Source: Chryseobacterium sp. H1D6B
GTDB lineage: Bacteria > Bacteroidota > Bacteroidia > Flavobacteriales > Weeksellaceae
Direction: 5' to 3'
Assembly: GCF_029892445.1 (NCBI RefSeq)
Contig: NZ_JARXVJ010000001.1
Location: 682,001 to 746,000 of the forward strand
DNA length: 64,000 nucleotides
How positions within the stretch are numbered: position 1 is the stretch's first letter; every line of letters begins with the position of its first letter. The position numbers and the translations under genes are program-made. The notes under the pieces were generated by a model that was given only the letters and a program-made list of their open reading frames with translations, ran no database searches and had not been told where the DNA came from. Below are positions 1-8,559 of this stretch, piece by piece.

Positions 1-395
1 GCGGCTTTGAATCTTTGGACTGCTTTAAAAACGTAGGGGTAGTAGCCATTATCGGAATGTCTTCTAAGGGAACATTAACGACGAGCAGCTATCGTGAAGA
101 AGCTCTTAAAGTAGCACTATCCCACCCTAACGTTATCGGAGGCGTTTCCCAAAACCCAATTCCCGAGGAAATTCTATTGTTTACACCAGGAGTAAATTTA
201 GCAGATTCAGGAGATGGAAAAGGACAGCAGTACAATACTCCAGAGCATGTTTTCAAAAATCTCCACAGTGATTTCATTATTGTAGGAAGAGGAATTTACA
301 AATCTGAAAATCCAGAAGATGCGGCAATTGCTTATAAAAATGAGGGATGGAATGCCTATTTAAATTCTTTGAAAAAAAGCTTAATTCAGAATTAA
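1..395 (+). CDS. pyrF: Orotidine 5'-phosphate decarboxylase, C-terminal part (5' end outside window)
   Basis: The frame is open to the left edge (codons in phase from base 3), so the N-terminal half with the catalytic Asp/Lys cluster is missing. The family decarboxylates OMP to UMP, the last step of de novo pyrimidine synthesis, in the cytosol. Visible are the late beta/alpha-barrel segments: MSSKGTL, FTPGVNL, GQQYNTP and IIVGRGIY, the last being the phosphate-binding Gly-Arg-Gly of the family. These resemble the UMP-synthase-type (eukaryote-like) branch more than the short E. coli PyrF; that is a judgement from recognised motifs. The TTG at base 15 is internal, not a start. No terminator follows before the next gene. 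Confidence 0.88.
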   Translation, partial: GFESLDCFKNVGVVAIIGMSSKGTLTTSSYREEALKVALSHPNVIGGVSQNPIPEEILLFTPGVNLADSGDGKGQQYNTPEHVFKNLHSDFIIVGRGIYKSENPEDAAIAYKNEGWNAYLNSLKKSLIQN

Positions 396-423
396 AATTT
401 CTGGGATATTATCCAAAATAAGT

Positions 424-431
424 TATATTTG
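424..431 (+). promoter_or_regulatory. Candidate Bacteroidota -7 element
   Basis: TATATTTG matches TAnnTTTG, 17 bases before the TTG start of the following gene. The upstream element is weak (TCTG about 20 bases earlier). Confidence 0.4.
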
Positions 432-447
432 ATCCTTTATCAAGATA

Positions 448-3270
448 TTGAAAAAAGGTGTTAGTATTTGTCTTATTTTGTTTTGTGGAATTGTAACAGT
501 TTCTGCACAAAAAGACAGCATTTATATTGAAGCAAAATTATCTCCGGACAGAAAAAGTCTGGAAATAACCCAGGAGCTTATTTATTATAATCATTCTGAA
601 AAGGATTTAAATACTATAAAGCTTTTAAACTGGGTTTCTGCATACAATAAAAGAGGAACTTCTTTAGTGTACAGAAAACTGGAAGACAGAAATAATGATC
701 TTCATTTTGCAAAAAAAGAGCAGCTGGGAAAACTTTTATCATTAGACATTAAAGATTCCGACAATCAGACTGTTTCTATCAATAACATTGCTGAAGAAAA
801 TCTTTTTGTTCCATTAAGTGAACCTCTACAACCAGGCAAAAGTACCAAGCTGCATCTGCATTATCAGTTACAACTTCCTGATAAAAAATTTACCGGATAC
901 GGTACTTCTGATAAAAATACAGCTTTAAAATATTTCTTTATTGTTCCGGATCATTTTGATCCGGACAATATTTCTAAGAGAAATTATCATGACATTGAAG
1001 AGTCGGTTAATTTTAACACCTACTGGACAGTGAATTTTGATCTTCCAGTGAATTATTTTACTGAGAGTAACCTTCAGCAGATCCAGATGAATTCTTTTAA
1101 AGGATATTTGGATTCTGACCCCGAATTTTTAATTTCTCAAAATGAATATCAGTCTATAAAGGTCAACTCGGAAGATATTCATACTGAAGTAAAATTTGGA
1201 TACAACTTAACTCCCAATGAAAAACAAGATTTGGAATTCTACCTTCCTCTTCATTTAAAATTCATTAAAGAGAGACTGGGATTTGTTCCGGAGAGTTTAT
1301 TTATTTCGGATAAATTCAGAGCTAAGGAAGATTTCTTTGGAAACAACGATATTAATTTATGGGTTTTTAAATTTCAGCTGTTTACAGATGCTGAGAAAAC
1401 AGATCTAGACTATTTCGGAATCATTGCAAAAAAGATTCTTGATGAAAATATCATTACCGACAAACAAGATAATCATTGGTTTAAAAACGGAGTAAAATCT
1501 TATCTGGAAATTCAATACCTGAAGAAATTCTACAGCAATACAAAACTTCTAGGTACTTTACCCGACGCTAAAGTTTTTGGAGTAAAACCTTTAAAATTGT
1601 TTCATGCTTCAAATCTTAAGTTGATAGACCGTTATGGGCTGGCTTATCAGTACATCATGTCACAGAATCTCGACCAGAAAATTGATGAAAAATTTACGGT
1701 GCTGAGCAATTTTAATGATATGGCGGTAAGCAGTTTTGAAACGGGAAGTTTATTCAATTATTCTGCTGATAAAATGGGATATGAAAAATTCAATATTCTA
1801 TTAAAAGACTATATTTCTAACAATACAGATAAGCAGATCGATCCTAGAGATTTCTTAGAAGAGCTTTCTGAGAAAGATAAAACAAACCAATATTTGACAA
1901 GTTTTATTAATCAAAAAAACAGAGTCAATTTTAAATTAAAAAAATTCAGGAAAGAAGATGATTCTTTAAATATCAAAATATATAGAAATACAGATTATCC
2001 TATTCCTGTAAAGCTGGAAACCAAGACAAAAGAGGAAGAAAAGCAAGAGTATTGGGTAGATACTCTCGAAAATGAAAGAACAAAAACGGTTTCAATTCCG
2101 GCTTTAGATATTTATAAAATCACGCTTAATAACAATTTTATATTCCCAGAGTCAACATACAGGGACAATTTTCTCTATGCAAAGGGATTCTTCTCCAATA
2201 CAAAAAAAATTAAATTAAAATTTATAAAGGATATTCCAAATCCTGAGTTTAACGAAATCTACATCAGTCCCCGTATACGTTTTAATAACACTTATGACAA
2301 GTTTCTTTTTGGGATCAATTTAAAAAACCAGTCATTCTTTGATCAAAAATTCTTATACTCTTTCACACCAACATACAGTTCCGGCACTGGAAAACTTACA
2401 GGATCAGGAGGTATTTCCTACTCTTTTCTGCCAGCTGAGAGTATCATCAGAAGTCTGACATTTGGCACTTCAGCTTCCTATTTTCACTATGATTATGATC
2501 TTGCCTATCGAAAAGCATCTTTATATTCAAGCATAAATTTCAGAAAAAACCCAAGAAGTACGGTAAGCAGAGGAGTCGGTCTTTCTTATAATTATTTTGA
2601 AAAAGATTTAAGTCCTGCCATGGCTGCCAATGGTGATTACAGCAAATATAATCTTTGGAGCTTCGGATATTCTTATACTGACAATCAGATGATCCATGAA
2701 AAAAGCCTCAGTGTGAACACTCAATGGATGGAAGATTTCAATAAAATAACTGCTGAAGGTTTTTACAGGTGGGAATTTGCATCCAAACAAAAACTAAGCG
2801 TAAGACTATTTGCTGGATATTTTGCCAGAAATGAAACCAGAAACAGCATGTTCAATTATGGAATCTCAAGAGTTTCAAATTATTCTTTTTCATACAATCT
2901 TTTAGGAGAAAGCGCCAACAGCGGTATTTTATCACAGCAGTTTATTTTAGCTGACGGAGGATTCAAATCTTTTATTCCTGGAAGCGTCAACCAATGGATC
3001 ACTTCTGTAAATGTAGATTCAAGTGTCTGGAAAATTTTCCATGTATATGCCGATGCAGGAATTTATAAGAATAAAAATAATCCGACTCAATTTATCTGGG
3101 ACACCGGAATAAAAGTAAGAGTAATTCCGGATTTTCTTGAAGTGTATTTCCCTGTTGCCTCTACTTTAGGATTTGAACCGTCATTTAAAGATTATGCAAG
3201 ACGCATCAGATATACTTTAGTTCTCAATTTAGGGGCTATCATCAATGCAGCGAGAAGAGGATGGTATTAA
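448..3270 (+). CDS. Secreted M1-peptidase-like protein with C-terminal outer-membrane barrel; zinc motif absent
   Basis: 940 residues with a clear signal peptide (MKKGVSICLILFCGIVTVSA, cut before Gln). Residues about 22-500 read like the N-terminal saddle and catalytic region of M1/gluzincin aminopeptidases: the segment NHWFKNGVKSYLE near residue 348 looks like the W..EGFA.YLE region of M1 enzymes. The HEXXH zinc motif expected about 20 residues before it is absent, so hydrolytic activity is doubtful. From about residue 600 the protein is alternating aromatic beta-strands ending in an aromatic residue, as in outer-membrane barrels. Start is TTG; no in-frame ATG lies upstream and the signal peptide requires this start. 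Function unknown. Confidence 0.75.
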   Translation: MKKGVSICLILFCGIVTVSAQKDSIYIEAKLSPDRKSLEITQELIYYNHSEKDLNTIKLLNWVSAYNKRGTSLVYRKLEDRNNDLHFAKKEQLGKLLSLDIKDSDNQTVSINNIAEENLFVPLSEPLQPGKSTKLHLHYQLQLPDKKFTGYGTSDKNTALKYFFIVPDHFDPDNISKRNYHDIEESVNFNTYWTVNFDLPVNYFTESNLQQIQMNSFKGYLDSDPEFLISQNEYQSIKVNSEDIHTEVKFGYNLTPNEKQDLEFYLPLHLKFIKERLGFVPESLFISDKFRAKEDFFGNNDINLWVFKFQLFTDAEKTDLDYFGIIAKKILDENIITDKQDNHWFKNGVKSYLEIQYLKKFYSNTKLLGTLPDAKVFGVKPLKLFHASNLKLIDRYGLAYQYIMSQNLDQKIDEKFTVLSNFNDMAVSSFETGSLFNYSADKMGYEKFNILLKDYISNNTDKQIDPRDFLEELSEKDKTNQYLTSFINQKNRVNFKLKKFRKEDDSLNIKIYRNTDYPIPVKLETKTKEEEKQEYWVDTLENERTKTVSIPALDIYKITLNNNFIFPESTYRDNFLYAKGFFSNTKKIKLKFIKDIPNPEFNEIYISPRIRFNNTYDKFLFGINLKNQSFFDQKFLYSFTPTYSSGTGKLTGSGGISYSFLPAESIIRSLTFGTSASYFHYDYDLAYRKASLYSSINFRKNPRSTVSRGVGLSYNYFEKDLSPAMAANGDYSKYNLWSFGYSYTDNQMIHEKSLSVNTQWMEDFNKITAEGFYRWEFASKQKLSVRLFAGYFARNETRNSMFNYGISRVSNYSFSYNLLGESANSGILSQQFILADGGFKSFIPGSVNQWITSVNVDSSVWKIFHVYADAGIYKNKNNPTQFIWDTGIKVRVIPDFLEVYFPVASTLGFEPSFKDYARRIRYTLVLNLGAIINAARRGWY

Positions 3271-3281
3271 ATAAAATAAAA

Positions 3282-3313
3282 AAAGCCCAGCTGTAAATAC
3301 AGCTGGGCTTTTT
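3282..3313. terminator. Strong hairpin terminator between convergent genes
   Basis: AAAGCCCAGCTGT pairs with ACAGCTGGGCTTT around a four-base loop. A-tract and T-tract flanks make it usable from both strands, serving the barrel protein on the left and the T9SS cargo gene on the right. Confidence 0.9.
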
Positions 3314-3330
3314 TATATAAGATCTGTTAA

Positions 3331-4188
3331 TTAATCTTTTAAAACTTTCTGAGAAACCGGCTCATTGTTTACAGTACCTGTAACGATATAGTTTCCTTTT
3401 GCTAATTCAGACACATTTACAGTTCCGTTAGCTTTTACAGAAGCAGTTTTTACGATCTGACCGAACATATTGTACACTTTTACATCTTTAGCTTCAGTTC
3501 CAAAAGTAATTTCTCCATTCTTCACGAAAGTATTTTTCACGAAGTTAGATTTTACATTTTTGATATCTGATACTGCTAGAGAACCTGTTGTTGAGTTTTG
3601 AGGCGTTGGTGTACCAGCTACAAAATCAGTGGCATTATTATTTGTGTCTCCTGAAACTCTTGCAACCGAATTAGTAGCTGACGGAGCTGGAGCTGGTCCT
3701 GTTCCTTCAAATTGATTAGCAGTTCCATAACCTACAAAATCTAATACATTTCCATCTGTAGGAGATCCAACTTGTGTTCCATTGCTCGCCAAAACTACTT
3801 TACCAGCAGCAGCAGCCATTGCAAATCCTGCACTTGTATTAGTCCCACTTCCAAAATTAGTAGGAATTGGTGCAATATAATCTGGTGTTGGTAAATTAGC
3901 AGTACCACCTGTTCCAGCAGCTTCCTGGATCAAATAAGTCTGACCTGGATTTAAAGTGATGCTAGGCAGCGGGTGATATTGATTAAATGTTCCTGCAGCT
4001 GAAGCGTACTGTAAAGTTGCACCAGTTATAGTAACAGCAGAAGAGCCAATATTTTTTAATTCTACGAAGTCATTTTTTAATGTAGCTCCAGAGTTACCTC
4101 CTCCTCCATACACTTCGTTAATAACAATCTGGGCATTCATAAATGCCGTAGCGGAAATTAATCCTAAAACAGTAAAAATCTTTTTCAT
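3331..4188 (-). CDS. Secreted lamin-tail-domain protein with T9SS type A sorting domain
   Basis: 285 residues. Signal peptide (MKKIFTVLGLISATAFMNA) followed directly by IVINEVYGGGGN and FVELKN, the hallmark opening of lamin-tail domains (LTD, immunoglobulin-like fold, common in secreted bacterial proteins). The last ~75 residues (VKVYNMFGQIVKTASV ... YIVTGTVNNEPVSQKVLKD) form a type A T9SS sorting domain, so the protein should cross the outer membrane by type IX secretion and be released or anchored on the surface. The adjacent gene carries a very similar tail on a different body. The ligand or function of the LTD is unknown. Confidence 0.88.
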   Translation of the reverse strand: MKKIFTVLGLISATAFMNAQIVINEVYGGGGNSGATLKNDFVELKNIGSSAVTITGATLQYASAAGTFNQYHPLPSITLNPGQTYLIQEAAGTGGTANLPTPDYIAPIPTNFGSGTNTSAGFAMAAAAGKVVLASNGTQVGSPTDGNVLDFVGYGTANQFEGTGPAPAPSATNSVARVSGDTNNNATDFVAGTPTPQNSTTGSLAVSDIKNVKSNFVKNTFVKNGEITFGTEAKDVKVYNMFGQIVKTASVKANGTVNVSELAKGNYIVTGTVNNEPVSQKVLKD

Positions 4189-4220
4189 AGTATAAAGTTT
4201 AAATTTATGGTATAAAATTA

Positions 4221-4252
4221 CAAAAAAACCACCATTTAATTAAAATGATGGT
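4221..4252 (-). terminator. Hairpin terminator on minus strand
   Basis: On the minus strand ACCATCATTT pairs with AAATGGTGGT (one G-U) and runs into seven T. It closes the 4277-5065 gene before the next T9SS gene. Confidence 0.8.
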
Positions 4253-4276
4253 CGATAATTAACAATTTGTTAAAGT

Positions 4277-5065
4277 TTATTTCTTAATAACTTTCTCTGA
4301 AACGTTTTTACCGTTCACAGTACCTGTTACAATATAAACTCCTTTTGGAAGGTCAGCAACGTTTAAAGCTTTATTTTCAGATACAGAAGCAGTCTTTACT
4401 AATGTTCCATTTACATTATAAATTTTAACATCCGATTTCGCTCCAAAAATAATTTCATTATCTACTGAAGTATTTTTCACAAAAGAAGCTTTACCATTCT
4501 TAGTATCTGAAACGCCTAATGTATTATTTGTTCCTGTTACTTTCACATCATCAAGTCTCCATTGTCCAGTAGTTGTATTTGTAAATCTAATACTTAAACT
4601 TGATGCTGCAGGAATTGTTCCTGATGGCGTGATTAGAATATAAGCATTTGCTGTTCCGCTGCCTGTAGGTCTTGTATACGTCAAAGGAGTCCAAGTGGTT
4701 CCGTTAGAACTAACTTCTACTGTTAACTCATTATTAGCGGCACTTGTCGTTTTTAACTGTCCAAAACTCATTTGAATATTAGTATAATTTAGAGTATTAA
4801 TACCACTGATGATGAAATTTGTACCAGCAGTACCTGTGAAAAAAACATTTGCTCCTCCAGAAGCTCCTGTATAACCAGTAGATGTTAAAGAACTTCTAAC
4901 ATCTGCAGATCCAGAATAAGTTACAGGACTTCCATTTTGAAATGGATTTGAAGAAATACTATTTGTAGCTGAAGACGTTCCCATATTTTCAGAAAAAATA
5001 GTCGTCTGTGCAAATACACTCATTGATAATAATGCCGTAGCAAATAAAGAATAAATCTTTTTCAT
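4277..5065 (-). CDS. Secreted protein with T9SS type A sorting domain
   Basis: 262 residues. Signal peptide (MKKIYSLFATALLSMSVFA, then Gln). The body (residues 20-180) is Thr/Ser/Asn-rich and includes NELTVEVSSNGTTWTPL and WRLDDVKV, like the jelly-roll or carbohydrate-binding-like modules often found on Bacteroidota secreted proteins; no catalytic motif is visible. Residues about 195-262 are a T9SS sorting domain (VKIYNVNGTLVKTASV ... GVYIVTGTVNGKNVSEKVIKK) closely similar to that of the neighbour at 3331-4188 (shared FVKNT, VKTASV, YIVTGTVN). It is probably exported by type IX secretion; role unknown. Confidence 0.85.
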   Translation of the reverse strand: MKKIYSLFATALLSMSVFAQTTIFSENMGTSSATNSISSNPFQNGSPVTYSGSADVRSSLTSTGYTGASGGANVFFTGTAGTNFIISGINTLNYTNIQMSFGQLKTTSAANNELTVEVSSNGTTWTPLTYTRPTGSGTANAYILITPSGTIPAASSLSIRFTNTTTGQWRLDDVKVTGTNNTLGVSDTKNGKASFVKNTSVDNEIIFGAKSDVKIYNVNGTLVKTASVSENKALNVADLPKGVYIVTGTVNGKNVSEKVIKK

Positions 5066-5098
5066 AATTCAAAATTTAATTATTAATAATTTATACCG

Positions 5099-5129
5099 CA
5101 AAAATACAAGCATTTTTTCGCTCTATACA
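5099..5129 (-). promoter_or_regulatory. Bacteroidota-type promoter for the T9SS gene
   Basis: On the minus strand TTG (5129-5127), 20 bases, then TATTTTTG (5106-5099) fits the TTTG/TAnnTTTG consensus. It predicts transcription start about 30 bases before the ATG at 5065. Confidence 0.6.
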
Positions 5130-5214
5130 ATAATTAGGTTAATTTTTTGTTAATTCTGTTAAAGACCTTAACCTTAACATTTTTTAAGTATTTTTACCAA
5201 TTATTTTTGAAACC

Positions 5215-8200
5215 TTGCGGAATAATCTTTTTATATTCTTGTTGCTTTTCATAGGTCTATTTTCCAGTAAGGCTCAGGTTTTCACATGGAAAAATCCGAA
5301 CCTGCCTCAAGACTCTATAAAAAAAGACAGCATTCTTGCTGCAAGGCTTGAACAGGATATTTTCGCTAAAGACACGCTGGATTTTGTAAGAACCCATAAC
5401 AAGATTATCGTAGATGAAGCGGTACTTGCCAAAAATGATAAGAAGCGATTTTTAGGAGAACTCAATTCTAAAGGTTCTATTATTAGAGGGATTACGTTTG
5501 GTAATAATCAAGGACAGTCTGTGCAGAGTTCTATGGACCTGCAGATTTCAGGAAGACTTTCTAAAGACGTGACTATTTTGGCCAGTATTTCAGACCACAA
5601 CTTACCTATTCAGGCAGATGGATATACCCAGACTTTAGAAGAGTTTGATAAAATCTATATGCAGCTTAATATTAAGGATAAATCTATTCTTAGAGCTGGC
5701 CATCTGGATTTAGTAGAATCTAAAGCTTATTTTGCAAAATATCAAAGGCGGAGCATGGGTCTTGAACTCCAGACAGAATTTGGGAACGAAAATAAAACCT
5801 TTGTTGATGTTTCCATGGGTGTTGCACGAAGTGAATTTCACAGAATACGTTTTCAAGGAATTGAAGGCAACCAGGGCCCTTATCGTCTTACTGGTAAGAA
5901 CGGAGAGCAATTCATCACTCTTATTTCTGGATCGGAACAGGTCTTCATTGATGGTATATTAATGAAGCGCGGAGAAAATCAGGATTACATCATCAACTAC
6001 AATACTGGAGAAGTTACTTTTACCAGTTTCCGTCCAATTTTCCAGCAGAATTTCATTACTATTTCCTATAACTACACCAATAGAAATTATTCAAGATATT
6101 TATTTACTGGAAAGATTGAGCATAGAAGAGAGAAAATGAAGGTGGGATTAAATTGGTTCATGGAAAATGACAATAAAAATGCTCCTCTTTCCCTTAATCT
6201 TTCTCAAGAAGATGAACAGATCTTAGCAAATGCAGGGAATGATCCCAATCTAATGTATGCACCGTCCGGAGTAATAACGGCATATGATGTAAATAAAATT
6301 CTATATCGACTGGTTCAAAATTCAAATGGGAATTTCTATCAATTTTCCACCGATCCCAACGAAACCTTGTATCAGGTTTCTTACACCTATTTCGGGCCTA
6401 ATCTCGGAGACTACAAAATTACGCAGACGACTAACAACGGCCGTGTTTTTGAGTATGTCGGAACCAATATGGGAGATTACAGAGCAGTTAGGAAACTTCC
6501 GTCGCCGCAAAAATCTCAGGTGTACTCTTTAAATTCGGAATTTTTACTAAAAGACGGTAAAATAGGAGCCGATTTCTCTTTAAGCAACTATGATTTAAAT
6601 TTATTCTCGTCTAAAGATTCAGATCAAAATATTGGATATGCAGGACGTATTTTCGGAAATAAAACATTTACAAAGAACAACTGGAAAGGAACACCAAGTT
6701 TTGAATACCAATATATTGACAAACAGTTCCATATTCTAGACCGTATCAATGATGTGGAATTCTCCAGAGATTTCAACTTAGCTCAGGAATTCAGCCAGAA
6801 GACACAAAACAGATTTATTTTCAGCTTCCTTAATAAATGGAATAATAAATCAACGCTAAATTATCGTGTTAATTACCTGGATGAACAAAATTCCTATAAA
6901 GGGATGAAAAACGATTTGGATTTCGGATGGCTCAAAGACAAATTTTTCACAAAAGGAGCTTTATCTTATCTGAACACCAACGCAACCCTTCAAGATACCA
7001 AATTTATCAGAGGAGGCGTCTCTACGGAATACACAGGCCAGAAAGGAAGCTGGACACTTGGCGGAAGCATGGAGCACAATGAGAAGAAATACAATGACAC
7101 TCAATTGATGGATGTTACCAGTTTCAGCTGGAAAGAATTATTTGTTCAAAAGAAAATTGGAGACAGCACCAGAACTAAGTTATTAACGAAGGTTTACATG
7201 AGAGACAATGACTCTGTGCGTGACAACAGACTTCAAAACATGAATAATATTTTGGGGATCATGGCCGAAAGCCAGATCATCAAAACAGAAAAAACAACGC
7301 TGAATGTATTGATTCATTACAGAAAGTTCTTTTATCAGAACCAGAATACTGATGCAGCCCGTAATAATGATTTCGTAGTAGGAAACGTTCTTTACAACCA
7401 GCAGCTTTTCAGAAACGGAATGCGTCTGCAGGCTTTTTATGAATTAGGAAACGGACAGGAAGCCCAAAGAGAGTTCCAGTATATTAAAGTTACGGACGGG
7501 CAGGGAATTTATAAATGGACGGATTATAACGGCGACGGCATCCAGCAGCTTGATGAATTTGAAATTGCTGAGTATTCAGATTTAGCTCAATACATAAGGG
7601 TTTATACCAATTCAGTAAGATATATTCCATCCAACAAAAACAAATTACAGCTGGCTCTATTCGTGAACCCGTCAGTGGTTTTTAATTCTGAAAATGCATT
7701 TTTAAAGCGTTGGAATTTCAACATTTCTTTAAATTCACAAAACTCTTTCTATAAAAAAGATAAAGTACTGGTCTTAAATCCATTTGAAAAAAATGCTGAT
7801 CAGATTCTCAAAAACCAAAATATTCTAACTTCTGTCCAATTTAATCCGACTGAAAAATCGGGATGGAATGGAAATTATCGTTTCATCTCAAATGATAACC
7901 TCATCAATGCTAATTTCAGTAATGAGGAAAGACAGCAGACTTCACACTTTTTAAATGTGGGATACTGGTTTAATAAAGAATTTAGGGTAGACTGGGAGAA
8001 TTCGGTACATGATATTAGAAATTCATCTCAATTATTTGCCACAAGAGATTACAGGCTTAATAATTTTGAAACTAAGCCGAAAGCAACTTATAAATTTACA
8101 GATGCAATTCAGGCGGAACTTTCTTCTGCATTCCGTCAAAAACAAAGAACAGACGGTGAAGAACTTCTAAAGGCTTTTGATGTTACGGGAACCATTCAAT

Positions 8201-8448
8201 GGGAACGTAAAAAGACATCTATCAGAGGGAATTTCTCTTTCATCAATAATAATTTTACAGGAAATAACTTCAGTATTGTAGGAAATCAGATGCTGGACGG
8301 TTTGAAACCTGGAAAAAACCAAGTATGGAGTGTTTTCATCCAGCAGGCCATCAATTCTTTCTTACAGCTTAATCTAAACTATGAGGGAAGGAACTCTGGA
8401 GACAGAACTATTCATATTGGGAGCATGCAGGTGAAAGCAAGCTTCTAG
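5215..8448 (+). CDS. Large outer-membrane beta-barrel protein, SprA-like in its N-terminal segment
   Basis: 1077 residues. Signal peptide MRNNLFIFLLLFIGLFSSKA then Gln. The stretch around residues 85-150 contains GSIIRGITFGNNQG, a SDHNLPIQADGYTQ block and FDKIYMQL, blocks I associate with SprA/Sov and related giant Bacteroidota outer-membrane proteins; the rest is long runs of amphipathic aromatic strands. SprA is the T9SS translocon and is more than twice as long, so this is a shorter relative, not SprA itself. A DYNGDGIQQLDEFE segment near residue 770 looks like a calcium-binding loop. Start is TTG, required by the signal peptide. Function unknown; surface location is likely. Confidence 0.75.
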   Translation: MRNNLFIFLLLFIGLFSSKAQVFTWKNPNLPQDSIKKDSILAARLEQDIFAKDTLDFVRTHNKIIVDEAVLAKNDKKRFLGELNSKGSIIRGITFGNNQGQSVQSSMDLQISGRLSKDVTILASISDHNLPIQADGYTQTLEEFDKIYMQLNIKDKSILRAGHLDLVESKAYFAKYQRRSMGLELQTEFGNENKTFVDVSMGVARSEFHRIRFQGIEGNQGPYRLTGKNGEQFITLISGSEQVFIDGILMKRGENQDYIINYNTGEVTFTSFRPIFQQNFITISYNYTNRNYSRYLFTGKIEHRREKMKVGLNWFMENDNKNAPLSLNLSQEDEQILANAGNDPNLMYAPSGVITAYDVNKILYRLVQNSNGNFYQFSTDPNETLYQVSYTYFGPNLGDYKITQTTNNGRVFEYVGTNMGDYRAVRKLPSPQKSQVYSLNSEFLLKDGKIGADFSLSNYDLNLFSSKDSDQNIGYAGRIFGNKTFTKNNWKGTPSFEYQYIDKQFHILDRINDVEFSRDFNLAQEFSQKTQNRFIFSFLNKWNNKSTLNYRVNYLDEQNSYKGMKNDLDFGWLKDKFFTKGALSYLNTNATLQDTKFIRGGVSTEYTGQKGSWTLGGSMEHNEKKYNDTQLMDVTSFSWKELFVQKKIGDSTRTKLLTKVYMRDNDSVRDNRLQNMNNILGIMAESQIIKTEKTTLNVLIHYRKFFYQNQNTDAARNNDFVVGNVLYNQQLFRNGMRLQAFYELGNGQEAQREFQYIKVTDGQGIYKWTDYNGDGIQQLDEFEIAEYSDLAQYIRVYTNSVRYIPSNKNKLQLALFVNPSVVFNSENAFLKRWNFNISLNSQNSFYKKDKVLVLNPFEKNADQILKNQNILTSVQFNPTEKSGWNGNYRFISNDNLINANFSNEERQQTSHFLNVGYWFNKEFRVDWENSVHDIRNSSQLFATRDYRLNNFETKPKATYKFTDAIQAELSSAFRQKQRTDGEELLKAFDVTGTIQWERKKTSIRGNFSFINNNFTGNNFSIVGNQMLDGLKPGKNQVWSVFIQQAINSFLQLNLNYEGRNSGDRTIHIGSMQVKASF

Positions 8449-8512
8449 TCCTGCTGCCAGAATGAATTATTTATATATAAATTGAGGATATCAGGCTGGT
8501 CCAGAAAATGAA

Positions 8513-8537
8513 AAAACCCGATGATACACCGGGTTTT
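8513..8537. terminator. Hairpin terminator between convergent genes
   Basis: AAAACCCG pairs with CGGGTTTT around a nine-base loop, with A and T runs outside. It serves the barrel gene on the plus strand and the beta-helix gene on the minus strand. Confidence 0.8.
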
Positions 8538-8559
8538 ATTCTTGTAAAATATTTATTTT

